Shown here: positions 1-9,182 of the stretch, piece after piece
Layout: each line of letters starts with the position of its first letter
Position numbering within the stretch: position 1 is the stretch's first letter
DNA from: Scybalousia_A sp964639765
GTDB taxonomy: Bacteria; Bacteroidota; Bacteroidia; Bacteroidales; P3
DNA length: 64,000 nt
Assembly: GCA_964639765.1 (NCBI GenBank)
Contig: CAZXEN010000001.1
Span: 62,001-126,000 of the forward strand
Reading direction: 5' to 3'
Program-made: the position numbers and the translations under genes
The notes under the pieces: generated by a model
Seen by the model: the letters and a program-made list of their open reading frames with translations, nothing else
Databases searched by the model: none
Told to the model about the DNA's origin: nothing

Positions 1-353
1 GAAACAAAACCATATTTACCTCCTTTGTACCAATCAATTAATTTCCAATGCTGAAGTTTAAGTGTAATGCTGTCAATCAAAGCATGAGAAGGTCTCAAAC
101 GATGAAAAACATCCTTAAAGCAAACAACACTAATTCTATCTGCAAGAAAAAGAGTAAGAACTATTAACAGAACATATATATACCAATACTTAAACTTTGT
201 CTGATAAAGTATAAACAGAGTTATAGACAATATAACTATTTCAATAAAAAATGAATAAGAGAACCATGCCATCACCCAATCCAAAACAACGGAGCGATGA
301 TGGTTTATCAAGTTAAAAAGGTTTGTATCCCAAGAAAGCAGTTTCTCTAACAT
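1..353 (-). CDS. PAP2-family membrane phosphatase (3' part off the window)
   Basis: The ATG lies at 353-351 and the frame stays open to base 1, giving about 117 residues of the N-terminal half. Seen: a start of the type MLEKLLSWDTNLFNLINHH, hydrophobic segments at about residues 29-50 and 57-72, and KDVFHRLRPSHA at 80-91. The last contains the K-x6-RP signature of type 2 phosphatidic acid phosphatases. It is followed by GGKYGFVS, where the second signature would begin. Family members dephosphorylate lipid pyrophosphates such as undecaprenyl-PP or phosphatidate at the membrane. The start is 3 bp after the obgE stop, so it is probably the last or a late gene of an adk-obgE operon. The catalytic histidines beyond the edge cannot be checked, and the substrate is unknown. 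Confidence 0.85.
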   Translation of the reverse strand, partial: MLEKLLSWDTNLFNLINHHRSVVLDWVMAWFSYSFFIEIVILSITLFILYQTKFKYWYIYVLLIVLTLFLADRISVVCFKDVFHRLRPSHALIDSITLKLQHWKLIDWYKGGKYGFV

Positions 354-356
354 TAA

Positions 357-1346
357 TTACATATTTAGTTTATTATAAATAAGGTCTTTCAATTCTGATA
401 TACCAAAACCGGCAACAGATGAAATCATTATTGTTTCTATATCTTTTGGCAAGGTCTTTTTTATTTTACTTTGAGTTTCGTTGTCTATAATATCACATTT
501 TGTAACAGCAAGTATTCTGTCCTTTTGCATAAGGAACGGATTATATTTTTTTAGTTCTCCAAGAAGAATATTATATTCTTTGACAACATCTTCAGCTTCG
601 GCTGAAACCATAAAAAGAAGTATAGAGTTTCTTTCTATATGCCGTAAAAATCTAAGTCCCAAACCTTTTCCTTCAGATGCTCCCTCAATAATACCAGGAA
701 TATCAGCCATAATAAAACTCTTTTCGTCCCTGTATTTTACTATTCCAAGATTAGGAACCAATGTCGTGAAAGGATAATCTGCTATCTGCGGTTTGGCAGC
801 AGAAACAACAGAAAGCAAAGTACTTTTTCCGGCATTAGGAAAACCAACCAGACCGACATCAGCCAAGATTTTCAATTCCATAATCACCCAAGCTTCAATT
901 GCATCTTCGCCAGGTTGAGCAAAACGCGGAGTTCTGAAAGTAGAAGATTTAAAAAAGTCATTGCCTTTACCTCCTCTACCCCCTTTAAACAAAATTACTT
1001 CCTGTCCATCGTCAGTTACTTCACAAAGAACTTCTCCTGTCTCCGCATCCTTGCACACTGTACCCAATGGAACTTCTATTATACGGTCTTTACCATCTCT
1101 TCCGTGCATCAGCTTTTGTCCTCCGTTCTCACCGTCTTCAGCAAACACATGCTTGGTATATTTCAAATGCAACAAAGTCCAAAGCTGTTTGTTTCCTTTC
1201 AGAATAATATGACCGCCTCTTCCTCCATCTCCTCCGTCAGGTCCTCCTTTAAAGTTTTTTGCTTCATGTAATAGGTGCATACAACCAGCACCGCCTTTTC
1301 CTGAACGGCAAAAAATCTTTACGTAATCAACAAAATTACTTGTCAT
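357..1346 (-). CDS. obgE: Obg-type ribosome-associated GTPase
   Basis: The protein has 329 residues. The N-terminal glycine-rich Obg fold (about 1-160) carries the typical GGPDGGDGGRGG and GGRGGKG loops. It is followed by a GTPase domain with G1 GFPNAGKST at about 167-175, G3 DIPGIIEG, G4 TKCD and G5 SSVAGFG. It ends soon after the G domain, so the C-terminal OCT domain of longer Obg proteins is absent. Obg GTPases act in late 50S ribosome assembly and in growth control by (p)ppGpp. The gene follows adk with a 3 bp gap and is followed 3 bp later by the PAP2 gene, consistent with one transcript starting upstream of adk. Confidence 0.97.
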   Translation of the reverse strand: MTSNFVDYVKIFCRSGKGGAGCMHLLHEAKNFKGGPDGGDGGRGGHIILKGNKQLWTLLHLKYTKHVFAEDGENGGQKLMHGRDGKDRIIEVPLGTVCKDAETGEVLCEVTDDGQEVILFKGGRGGKGNDFFKSSTFRTPRFAQPGEDAIEAWVIMELKILADVGLVGFPNAGKSTLLSVVSAAKPQIADYPFTTLVPNLGIVKYRDEKSFIMADIPGIIEGASEGKGLGLRFLRHIERNSILLFMVSAEAEDVVKEYNILLGELKKYNPFLMQKDRILAVTKCDIIDNETQSKIKKTLPKDIETIMISSVAGFGISELKDLIYNKLNM

Positions 1347-1349
1347 ATT

Positions 1350-1922
1350 TTATAAAGTATCTATAATTTCACAAATAGACTGTGAAATCTTTTGAATGTC
1401 AGGATCAGAGCCTTCAACTGAATAATAAGAACCTTGTTTTTGCTTATAGAAATCTGTCAAAGGCTTTGTCTTTTGTTCATATTGCTGAAAACGGCCTTTT
1501 ATTGTCTCCTCATTATCGTCTTGTCTGCCTTCAATCTCTGCTCGTTTAAGCAATCTGTCCATGAGCAGTTCCTGCTTAACATCCAATTCTATAACGGAGA
1601 CTTTGCCTCTGTTAAGTTCAGCAAGGATTTCGTCCAATGCCTCTGCCTGTTTCACCGTACGAGGGAAACCATCCAACAATATGTCTTTGTCATTGTGCTT
1701 GGTAATAAACTCTCTAATCATTCCAACTATGATTTCATCGGATACAAGCATACCTTTGTTGATTATTTTTTCAGCTTCCAGACCAAGAGGAGTCTTGTTT
1801 TTGATTTCTTCTCTAAGGATTTCGCCTGTAGAAATATAAGCTAAATCATACTTTTCTCTTAAAATAGAGCTTTGAGTACCTTTCCCTGCTCCGGGTGCTC
1901 CCAAAAGAATTATGTTTTTCAT
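1350..1922 (-). CDS. adk: Adenylate kinase
   Basis: The protein has 190 residues. It interconverts ATP + AMP and 2 ADP in the cytosol. Visible motifs: P-loop GAPGAGKGTQ at residues 8-17, the AMP-binding segment with STGEILREEI, and DGFPRT at about 84-89. A short LID reads RAEIEGRQDDNEETI, with no Cys cluster, so this is the short-LID form without zinc, which accounts for the length below the usual 210-220. It is the first gene of the adk-obgE-PAP2 run, with a good Bacteroidetes promoter about 50 bp upstream on the minus strand. Confidence 0.97.
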   Translation of the reverse strand: MKNIILLGAPGAGKGTQSSILREKYDLAYISTGEILREEIKNKTPLGLEAEKIINKGMLVSDEIIVGMIREFITKHNDKDILLDGFPRTVKQAEALDEILAELNRGKVSVIELDVKQELLMDRLLKRAEIEGRQDDNEETIKGRFQQYEQKTKPLTDFYKQKQGSYYSVEGSDPDIQKISQSICEIIDTL

Positions 1923-1969
1923 TGCTATACTTGTTTTATTTTTATTTGTTTCTTAAAATTATTGCATTG

Positions 1970-2000
1970 CAAAATTATAAAATATTATTGAAATGACAAA
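1970..2000 (-). promoter_or_regulatory. Bacteroidetes-type promoter for adk-obgE
   Basis: On the minus strand a -7 box TAATTTTG (1977-1970) lies 19 bp from a TTTG -33 box (2000-1997). This fits the TTTG / TAnnTTTG consensus of the Bacteroidetes primary sigma factor. Transcription would start near 1962, leaving a leader of about 40 nt before the adk ATG. Confidence 0.65.
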
Positions 2001-2018
2001 CACTGGGAACAAATTTAT

Positions 2019-2118
2019 AAAAACTTGCTTTTTGCGAAAAAAGTCTTGCTTTTCATGGTGCAAAGAGTTGGTTTTTGTTTCCAAAAACCAACTCTTTTTT
2101 CACAAAAATCAAGTTTTG
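2019..2118 (+). repeat. Modular A-tract intergenic repeat, copy A
   Basis: A-tracts start at 2019, 2037, 2062, 2083 and 2104 (steps 18, 25, 21, 21). The cores in order are ACTTGC, AGTCTTGC, GAGTTGG, CCAACTC and TCAAG. The third and fourth units form a perfect 15 bp hairpin: AAAGAGTTGGTTTTT at 2062-2076, 6-nt loop, AAAAACCAACTCTTT at 2083-2097, then more T. The copy sits between the divergent adk and clpC genes, so it cannot simply be the terminator of either. It shares unit order with the copies at 18650, 42445 and 49282. Confidence 0.8.
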
Positions 2119-2225
2119 TTTTATTTTGCTTTGTTTTCTCTGTCGTTGTGGGTGTTAAAATATCGGTTTTTTAAGGTTACTTGCAAAAAACATCAGCAAT
2201 CTAATCATTATTTCATTTATTTTAT

Positions 2226-2233
2226 TAAATTTG
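2226..2233 (+). promoter_or_regulatory. -7 box upstream of clpC
   Basis: TAAATTTG matches the Bacteroidetes -7 consensus TAnnTTTG, 48 bp upstream of the clpC ATG. No clear TTTG -33 box is visible at the expected distance, so only the -7 element is claimed. Confidence 0.5.
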
Positions 2234-2281
2234 CACTCTAATTTATTAGGACTTTTTTTATAAACTTTTGGAGATACATAA

Positions 2282-4846
2282 ATGTTAAAAAGCTTTACAA
2301 AGAATGCCCAGGAGGTAATGAAAAACTCTACAGACGAAGCCTCTCGTCTTAGTTGTCTAAGGATAGAAACAGGGCATATAGTATTAGGAATGCTGAGAAA
2401 CAAAACTTGTATGGGCACTCAGGTTCTTTTGGATTTTATTGATGACGTTGATAGCTTCAAAAATAAAATAGAAGAGGAAATAAAACAATATCATTCTTCT
2501 TCATCAGTAGAAAATCAGAGCAACACACCTTTTTCAGAAACTGCTGCAATGGCAATAATGCTGGCAAGACTGTCTACCAAGGTCATACGTTCCCAAAACA
2601 TTGGAACAATACATCTACTTTTGGGAATATGCAAGCTAAAAAATTCCAAAGTAAAAGATATTCTTGCTTCCTACAATATAACCTACGAGTCAGCATTGGA
2701 GCATTTCAAGGGAATGTCTGAAGCAAATGATTCCATACAGGAAACAACCATCAGAAACAGTTTTGAAGTTATCATCCCTGCTATTGGTCTGGCAGCGACA
2801 TTCAGTGGAGAACAGCTTTCAGAGGCTTCTCAGAAAAAAGAAAACAATAATTCCAGACGCTCAAAACGAAAAGAAAAAGAAGAGGAAGACACTCCTTATC
2901 TTAACAACTTTGGAAAAAATCTTACAGAGACTGCTTCCAAAGGAGAATTTGACCCTGTTGTCGGCAGGGAAAAAGAAATGGAGCGTATTATTCAAATACT
3001 TAGCAGACGAAAAAAGAACAATCCAGTGCTTATTGGTGAAGCCGGAGTGGGCAAAAGCGCAATTGTAGAGGGAATAGCAATGAAGATAGTCAATAAAGAA
3101 GTACCTTATACTCTTGTAGATAAAAAGCTTTACACTCTGGACCTTGCTTCTGTTGTAGCAGGCACAAAATACAGAGGACAATTCGAAGAGCGCTTGAAAG
3201 GACTCATCTCTGAGCTCCAACATCACCCTGAAATCATAATATTCATAGACGAGATTCATACCATGATTGGAGCAGGTGGTGCGGAAGGAAGCTTGGATGC
3301 AAGCAACATTCTTAAACCTGCACTTGCAAGAGGTGAAATACAATGCATAGGTGCTACTACTCTGGAAGAATACAGAAAACATTTTGAAACAGACAAAGCC
3401 TTGGACAGAAGATTTCAGAAAGTCCAGATAGAACCTGAAACAATAGAAGAAAGTATTCTTATATTGAACAACATCAAAAGCAACTATGAAGACTTCCACA
3501 AGGTGAAATATACCGATGAAGCCATAGAGGCGTGTGTAAAACTTTCAGAAAGATATATCACAGACAGGTTTTTACCTGATAAAGCCATAGATGTCTTGGA
3601 CGAAGCTGGTGCCAAGGCACATGTGAAGAGCGTTATCATTCCAAAAGAGCTTATTGACTTGGGAAAAGAGATTGCCGACATAAACAAGGAAAAAGATTCG
3701 CATGTGGCCAACCAAGAGTTTGAAAAAATAAACGCTATTGATTTCAGACTAAACGAACTTGAACAAGAACTAAAAGACAAGCAAAAGAACTGGAAGAAAC
3801 ATTTGGGCAAAAACCCTGTAGTCATTACGGAGGAAGATATAGCTACAATAATTTCCAATATGACAGGCGTTGAAGTAAACAGAGTTTCTGAAAGTGAAAC
3901 CAAACGTTTGCTTGGCATGGAAAACATATTGAAGAAAAAAATCATTGGACAAGATGATGCCATAACAAAAATATCCAAAGCCATAAGAAGATCACGTACA
4001 GGATTAAAAGATCCTAACCGTCCTATTGGTTCATTTTTGTTTGTCGGTGCAACAGGTGTTGGTAAAACTTATCTTGCCAAGATGTTAGCAGAATACATGT
4101 TTGACTCGCAAAACAATCTTATAAGAATAGATATGAGTGAATACATGGAGAAGTTTTCTGTTTCACGTCTGATAGGTGCTCCTCCAGGATATGTAGGCTA
4201 TGATCAAGCCGGACAACTTACAGAACAAGTAAGACAACATCCTTATTCCATTATTCTTTTTGATGAAATAGAAAAAGCACACAGGGATGTGTTCAATGTA
4301 TTGCTACAAATATTGGACGAAGGTCATATAACAGACTCCCAAGGAAAGAAAGTAGATTTCAAGAACACTGTCATAATAATGACATCCAATGTCGGCTCCC
4401 GCACATTGCAAGACTTTGGAACAGGTGTAGGTTTTTCTACTTCCAACATAGAACAGAACATCAACAAACTTAGCCAAAACGTAATAGACAAAGATATTCA
4501 AAAAACTTTCGCTCCTGAATTCTTAAACAGAATAGATGATATTATATTCTTTAATTCACTCTCAGACAAGGAATTGTTGAAAATTATAGAATTGGAGTTA
4601 AATAATTTAAAACAACGGCTTGAGAATTTAGGATACACTTTCTCTGTATCTCAGGGTGCAAAACAGTATTTGCTGGATTTAGACACAAAGAAAGAGTTTG
4701 GAGCAAGACCTATCAAACGTGCTATTCAAAAAGAAATAGAAGATCCTTTGGCTGAACTTCTTTTAGAGAACAATGAAGAAAAGAAATCCATTGAAATTAA
4801 ATTAGCACAGGGTAAAGAAAAAGTATTAAAGTTTGATTTATTGTAA
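2282..4846 (+). CDS. clpC: ClpC-type AAA+ unfoldase/chaperone subunit
   Basis: The protein has 854 residues. It is a Hsp100 ATPase that unfolds proteins and feeds them to ClpP. Domains in order: double Clp N domain (about 1-150), a charged linker, and AAA-1 with Walker A GEAGVGKS at about 252-259 and Walker B-type FIDEIHT. Next come a UVR-like coiled segment rich in E/K/L (about 477-501) that marks ClpC rather than ClpA or ClpB, and AAA-2 with GATGVGKT at about 588-595 and a ClpB_D2-small C-terminus. No long ClpB-type middle domain is seen. No ClpP or McsA/B genes are nearby. The next gene starts 9 bp downstream, but its membrane-transport function suggests no shared task. Confidence 0.95.
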   Translation: MLKSFTKNAQEVMKNSTDEASRLSCLRIETGHIVLGMLRNKTCMGTQVLLDFIDDVDSFKNKIEEEIKQYHSSSSVENQSNTPFSETAAMAIMLARLSTKVIRSQNIGTIHLLLGICKLKNSKVKDILASYNITYESALEHFKGMSEANDSIQETTIRNSFEVIIPAIGLAATFSGEQLSEASQKKENNNSRRSKRKEKEEEDTPYLNNFGKNLTETASKGEFDPVVGREKEMERIIQILSRRKKNNPVLIGEAGVGKSAIVEGIAMKIVNKEVPYTLVDKKLYTLDLASVVAGTKYRGQFEERLKGLISELQHHPEIIIFIDEIHTMIGAGGAEGSLDASNILKPALARGEIQCIGATTLEEYRKHFETDKALDRRFQKVQIEPETIEESILILNNIKSNYEDFHKVKYTDEAIEACVKLSERYITDRFLPDKAIDVLDEAGAKAHVKSVIIPKELIDLGKEIADINKEKDSHVANQEFEKINAIDFRLNELEQELKDKQKNWKKHLGKNPVVITEEDIATIISNMTGVEVNRVSESETKRLLGMENILKKKIIGQDDAITKISKAIRRSRTGLKDPNRPIGSFLFVGATGVGKTYLAKMLAEYMFDSQNNLIRIDMSEYMEKFSVSRLIGAPPGYVGYDQAGQLTEQVRQHPYSIILFDEIEKAHRDVFNVLLQILDEGHITDSQGKKVDFKNTVIIMTSNVGSRTLQDFGTGVGFSTSNIEQNINKLSQNVIDKDIQKTFAPEFLNRIDDIIFFNSLSDKELLKIIELELNNLKQRLENLGYTFSVSQGAKQYLLDLDTKKEFGARPIKRAIQKEIEDPLAELLLENNEEKKSIEIKLAQGKEKVLKFDLL

Positions 4847-4855
4847 TTTGGACAA

Positions 4856-5605
4856 GTGAAAAAGATAGGAAACTTTTTAGAAGAACTCGGAAGATATGCT
4901 CTATTGATGAGAGAGGCTTTCAAAAAGCCTCAGAACTATAGAGTCTTTTTCAAAAGAATGATTTTTGAAATGAAGGCTTTGGGTATAGACTCTATAGTTA
5001 TTGTACTTATCATCAGTATATTTGTCGGTGCTGCCATAGTGATACAACTCTTGCTTAACATAAAAGGTCCTCTGTATCCAAGTTGGGTATATGGCTTTGC
5101 AGCAAGAAAAGCCATAGTGTTGGAATTAGCCCCTACTATTATTTCCCTTATTCTGGCAGGTAAATGTGCTTCAAGAATAGCATCTGAAATTGGAACCCAG
5201 AAAATAACTGAGCAGATAGATGCTTTGGAGGTTATGGGAGTCAATACAGCATCTTATCTTATATTGCCAAAAATTGTTGCCTGCTTTTTATTTTTCCCTT
5301 TACTTATGGTTATAAGCATATTTTCTTCTCTTATCGGTGGATTGATGGGAGCTTTGCCTATGGGTATTATAACTTATTTTGAATATGTGGAAGGAATACG
5401 CTTGGAATTTGGAACAGGAGAAATAATTTACGCTATGGTCAAGGCAACTATAAATGCCCTGATAATATCTTCCATTGCATGTTATAGAGGATATACACTA
5501 AAAGGCGGCAGTGTTGAAGTAGGACAAGAAAGTACCAAGGCTATTGTTCAAAGCAGTATTTTTATAATGATATTCAATATACTTATAACATCATTATTTA
5601 ATTAG
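4856..5605 (+). CDS. mlaE: MlaE-type ABC transporter permease
   Basis: The protein has 249 residues and is an integral membrane permease of the MlaE/YrbE family, which with MlaF and an MCE protein moves phospholipids between inner and outer membranes. Seen: several hydrophobic segments (about 40-65, 85-105, 140-175, 195-215, 225-249). The family-typical central block includes ELAPTIISLILAGKCASRIASEIGTQKITEQIDALEVMGVN (only positions about 82-122 are meant; key residues are the G, R, E and M positions). The start is GTG, 9 bp after the clpC stop. The ATP-binding subunit follows after 4 bp. No MCE/MlaD gene is adjacent, unlike in most Mla operons. Confidence 0.88.
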   Translation: MKKIGNFLEELGRYALLMREAFKKPQNYRVFFKRMIFEMKALGIDSIVIVLIISIFVGAAIVIQLLLNIKGPLYPSWVYGFAARKAIVLELAPTIISLILAGKCASRIASEIGTQKITEQIDALEVMGVNTASYLILPKIVACFLFFPLLMVISIFSSLIGGLMGALPMGIITYFEYVEGIRLEFGTGEIIYAMVKATINALIISSIACYRGYTLKGGSVEVGQESTKAIVQSSIFIMIFNILITSLFN

Positions 5606-5609
5606 AAAA

Positions 5610-6365
5610 ATGATAAAAGTATCACACATAAGCAAGTATTTTGGTGAAAGAAAGGTATTAAACGATATAGATACGACGTTTCTTCCAGGAAAATGTAATC
5701 TTACCATCGGAAAATCAGGAAGCGGGAAAACTGTTTTGCTAAGAACCATAGCAGGACTGTATCAACCAGAAGAAGGATTTGTATCCTATGATGACAGAAT
5801 CTTTGCCAATATGAGTAGAGACCAAAAAGTGGAACTGAGAAAGGATATTGGTTTTATCTTTCAGGAAGGTGCTTTATTTGATTCTATGAATGTGGAAGAA
5901 AATATTATGTTTCCTCTCCGTATGTTTACACGTAAAAAACGCAAAGAAAGAATTGAAAGAGTGAATTATTGTCTGGAAAGAGTGAATCTTAAAGGAGTTA
6001 ATAAAATGTTTCCTTCTGAATTATCCGGAGGAATGAGAAAAAGAGTTGCCATTGCAAGAGCAATTGCTGCACAACCAAAGTATTTGTTCTGTGATGAGCC
6101 AAATTCCGGATTAGATCCTGTTACTTCTATTTTGATTGACAAACTTATTATGGACATTACTCATGAGTTTAATATGACTACTATTGTAAATACTCACGAT
6201 ATGAACTCTGTAATGGAAATAGGAGAAAATATAATCTTTATCAATGAAGGTAATTTGTGGTGGCAAGGTAACAGAGACAATATATTATATGCCGAAAACA
6301 AAGAGTTAAATGATTTTATATTCTGTTCTGCTCTTACAAAGAAAATAAAAGAAAACAATAAGTAA
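5610..6365 (+). CDS. mlaF: MlaF-type ABC transporter ATP-binding protein
   Basis: The protein has 251 residues. It is the cytosolic ATPase partner of the preceding permease. Seen: Walker A GKSGSGKT at about 34-41, Q-loop in FIFQEGALFD, the signature LSGGMRKRVAIARA near 137-150, Walker B YLFCDEPNSGLDP, and an H-loop in NTHDMNS. The FQEGALFDSMNVEENI segment is characteristic of the MlaF/Ttg2A group, which argues against a generic importer ATPase. Only 4 bp separate it from the permease, and the next start is 2 bp downstream, so the genes are co-transcribed. Confidence 0.92.
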   Translation: MIKVSHISKYFGERKVLNDIDTTFLPGKCNLTIGKSGSGKTVLLRTIAGLYQPEEGFVSYDDRIFANMSRDQKVELRKDIGFIFQEGALFDSMNVEENIMFPLRMFTRKKRKERIERVNYCLERVNLKGVNKMFPSELSGGMRKRVAIARAIAAQPKYLFCDEPNSGLDPVTSILIDKLIMDITHEFNMTTIVNTHDMNSVMEIGENIIFINEGNLWWQGNRDNILYAENKELNDFIFCSALTKKIKENNK

Positions 6366-6367
6366 CC

Positions 6368-8455
6368 ATGAATTTTTTATCAAACAAAAGAAGGATTCTT
6401 ATATACATAAATCGTATTGTTCAAGTCTTGATAATCGCTGGCGTAATCGTTGTTATTACTCCAACAAAGTCTTCTTTCAAATATGAATATCAAAAAGGGC
6501 ATTATTGGAAGCACGACAACCTTGTAGCTCCTTTTGACTTTGCGATAAAAAAGAGTAATAAAGAGATACAGCAAGAAAAGAAAGAACTTTCCGACAATAA
6601 AAAACTGTACTTTGACTATAATAATGAGGTAGAGAATAAAATAAAGGCCAATGTACATTCCAACATCAGTTCCAAATGCGAACAAAAGAATATATCAAAG
6701 CAACAGGCAGAGAATATCATATATAAAGCGGACAAGATTATTGACAAAATAATCTCTCATGGAATCATATCCAAATCCGAAAACAACAATGATGCAAACA
6801 AAAGTATTGTTGTAGTAAACCAAAACGTTGCACAGGAAAGGGAAATAGAAGACTTTTATACTATAAAGGAAATAGAAGAAGTAGTGAATACTCTCCTGCA
6901 GCAGAATTTTGCAAATCAAAACAAAGATTACAACTTTGTCGGGGATATCATTATCAAGTCTTTATCTCCAAACATAATCTTTAACAAAACAAAAACCGAT
7001 GAAATACTTGCATCTCTTATTAATGATATTTCTGAAGTAAAAGGTATGGTCTCAAAAAATGACATTATTATTTCCAAAGGAGAACTTATAACTGAAGAAA
7101 AATATCAGATACTTTCTTCTCTGCAATCTGAGTACGAAGGAGCAGACAAAGGTTATGTAAGCAATCTGCTGTCCCATTTTGGACAATATCTTTTGATTGT
7201 CATTGCTCTCGGTGCTATGGCTTTATTTCTATACAATACCGACAGAAGTATTTTCTTGAACAACAAAAAAATTCTCCTTATTTACACAATTGTCATCTTT
7301 TTAATGATACTTGTAGCCATATTTGTAAAGAAATTCAACCAAGAATACCTGTTTATTGTCCCTTTGGGATTGATACCTATCCTAATCAGAACATTTTTTG
7401 ATACGAAGGTTTCACTTTATGTCTTCCTTGTTTCAATAATCATCATTGGTTTTTCTGTTCCAAACAGCTTTGAGTTCATTTTCTATCAGTTAATAGTGGG
7501 TATGATGGCTATTCTTAGTGTTGAGCATCTGGAAAGAAGAGCCGAGTTCTTTAATACCGCTATAATCGTCTTCCTTACCTATTCCGTTATCTACATTGCT
7601 ATGAATTTCATTCAAAATGCAGATATAAAACAACTGGACATCAATAGATTTATTTATTTTGCAATCAATGCTATCCTTACGTTATTTGCTTTTCCTATCG
7701 TTTTTGTATTAGAAAAAATGTTTGGCTTGGTCAGTGAAATGTCTTTAATGGAGTATTGCAATACAAATTCAAAAATACTCAGGGAACTTTCTACAAAAGC
7801 TCCAGGAACTTTTCAACATAGCATACAAGTGGCAAACATAGCAGAAGATGTTATTCATCAAATAGGAGGAAATTCATTGCTAATCAGGGCTGGCAGTCTT
7901 TATCACGATATCGGCAAGATAGCAATGCCTATGTGTTTTATAGAAAACCAAAATGGAGGCATAAATCCTCTAAATGATATGACTAATGAAGAAAGTTCCC
8001 AGACAATAGTTTCTCACGTCGGCAGTGGTATCAAGCTTGCACACAAACACAAACTTCCAGAACCTATAGTGGATTTCATACGCACGCACCACGGAACTTC
8101 TGCTACAAAATATTTTTACAACAAAGAAGTAAATGAACACCCTGATAAAGAAATAGACATCAAGCGTTTTTCATACAAAGGACCAAGACCTTTTTCAAAA
8201 GAGACGGCTGTGCTTATGATGGTTGACAGTGTAGAAGCGGCTTCTCGTTCTATGAATGAACATAGTGAAGAGAGTATCAGCAATCTTGTAGACAATATCA
8301 TCAATAATCAAATCAAGGACAATCAATACGATGACACTGATTTAACTTTCGCAGACATCAATAATATAAAGAAAATTCTTAAACGCGAACTTCAAAGTAT
8401 TTATCACGTAAGAATAGAATATCCTATAAATAAAAAAGAGGTGCAAAAAGATTAA
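6368..8455 (+). CDS. 7TM-HD membrane phosphodiesterase, PgpH-like
   Basis: The protein has 695 residues. The architecture matches PgpH-type cyclic-di-AMP phosphodiesterases: one N-terminal membrane segment (about 12-32), a periplasmic 7TMR-HDED-like domain (to about 260), about seven membrane segments (265-460), and a cytosolic HD domain. The HD metal ligands are visible: H in TFQHSIQVA near 481, YHDIGKIA near 512, and HTHHGTS near 577. Known members hydrolyse c-di-AMP to pApA. It lies in a chain mlaE-mlaF-pgpH-nucleotidyltransferase with gaps of 4, 2 and 1 bp, linking second-messenger turnover to envelope genes. The nucleotide specificity is inferred from architecture. Confidence 0.88.
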   Translation: MNFLSNKRRILIYINRIVQVLIIAGVIVVITPTKSSFKYEYQKGHYWKHDNLVAPFDFAIKKSNKEIQQEKKELSDNKKLYFDYNNEVENKIKANVHSNISSKCEQKNISKQQAENIIYKADKIIDKIISHGIISKSENNNDANKSIVVVNQNVAQEREIEDFYTIKEIEEVVNTLLQQNFANQNKDYNFVGDIIIKSLSPNIIFNKTKTDEILASLINDISEVKGMVSKNDIIISKGELITEEKYQILSSLQSEYEGADKGYVSNLLSHFGQYLLIVIALGAMALFLYNTDRSIFLNNKKILLIYTIVIFLMILVAIFVKKFNQEYLFIVPLGLIPILIRTFFDTKVSLYVFLVSIIIIGFSVPNSFEFIFYQLIVGMMAILSVEHLERRAEFFNTAIIVFLTYSVIYIAMNFIQNADIKQLDINRFIYFAINAILTLFAFPIVFVLEKMFGLVSEMSLMEYCNTNSKILRELSTKAPGTFQHSIQVANIAEDVIHQIGGNSLLIRAGSLYHDIGKIAMPMCFIENQNGGINPLNDMTNEESSQTIVSHVGSGIKLAHKHKLPEPIVDFIRTHHGTSATKYFYNKEVNEHPDKEIDIKRFSYKGPRPFSKETAVLMMVDSVEAASRSMNEHSEESISNLVDNIINNQIKDNQYDDTDLTFADINNIKKILKRELQSIYHVRIEYPINKKEVQKD

Positions 8456-8456
8456 C

Positions 8457-9182
8457 ATGCAAGCAATGATATTTGCAGCAGGTTTGGGTACAAGACTCTA
8501 TCCTATTACAAAAGAAATACCAAAAGCCCTTGTAAAGATAGTAGATAAAACGCTGTTGGAAATTGTTATCAACAAAATGATTCAAAACAATATCAAGCAT
8601 ATTGTTGTAAATGTGCATCACTTTGCTGATAAGATTATAGATTTTATTGAGGAGAAAAATTTTGATTGTGATATTCTTGTTTCAGACGAAAGGAAAATGC
8701 TCTTGGACACAGGAGGCGGAATACTTAAAGCATATAAGGATAATCTGTTTGTTGATAATGAAGATATACTTATTCATAATGTTGACATATTATCCGATTT
8801 GGATTTTCATGATATAGAGATATACCACAAAAAGCATAACAATCTTGCGACATTATGCGTAAAAAACAGAGCATCTTCACGTTATCTTCTCTTCAATGAA
8901 AACAATGAACTGTGCGGAAGAGAAAACTTATCCACAAACAGCAGAACTGTTACACGAGAATACAACAATCTTTTTCAATATGCTTTTTCTGGAATACACA
9001 TCATCTCCCCTACCCTGCTTGATATGACTAAATTAGAAGGCAAATTTTCCATTATAGAAACATATCTGGAACTATCTAAACACCACATACTAAAAGCATA
9101 TATAGATACTCAAAGCAAATGGTTGGATGTAGGGAAAATAGACAGCCTACAACAAGCTGAACAAATGTTCAACTTAGTCTAA
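8457..9182 (+). CDS. Sugar-phosphate nucleotidyltransferase, possibly MurU-like
   Basis: The protein has 241 residues. The N-terminus has the nucleotidyltransferase signature AAGLGTRLYPITKEIPKALV (8-27), followed by TGGG near 84 and HNVDILSD near 103-110, with the metal-binding Asp. Family members transfer NMP from NTP to a sugar-1-phosphate. The size and single-domain form resemble MurU (MurNAc-1-phosphate uridylyltransferase in peptidoglycan recycling) and mannose-1-phosphate guanylyltransferases without the C-terminal hexapeptide domain. No AmgK kinase gene is adjacent, so the substrate is uncertain. It starts 1 bp after the PgpH stop. Its end overlaps the convergent gene by 9 bp. Confidence 0.82.
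   Translation: MQAMIFAAGLGTRLYPITKEIPKALVKIVDKTLLEIVINKMIQNNIKHIVVNVHHFADKIIDFIEEKNFDCDILVSDERKMLLDTGGGILKAYKDNLFVDNEDILIHNVDILSDLDFHDIEIYHKKHNNLATLCVKNRASSRYLLFNENNELCGRENLSTNSRTVTREYNNLFQYAFSGIHIISPTLLDMTKLEGKFSIIETYLELSKHHILKAYIDTQSKWLDVGKIDSLQQAEQMFNLV

Noticed and set aside
2861..3499. 212-residue open frame on the minus strand
   Set aside because: Antisense to clpC with no recognisable domain and no promoter or start context.
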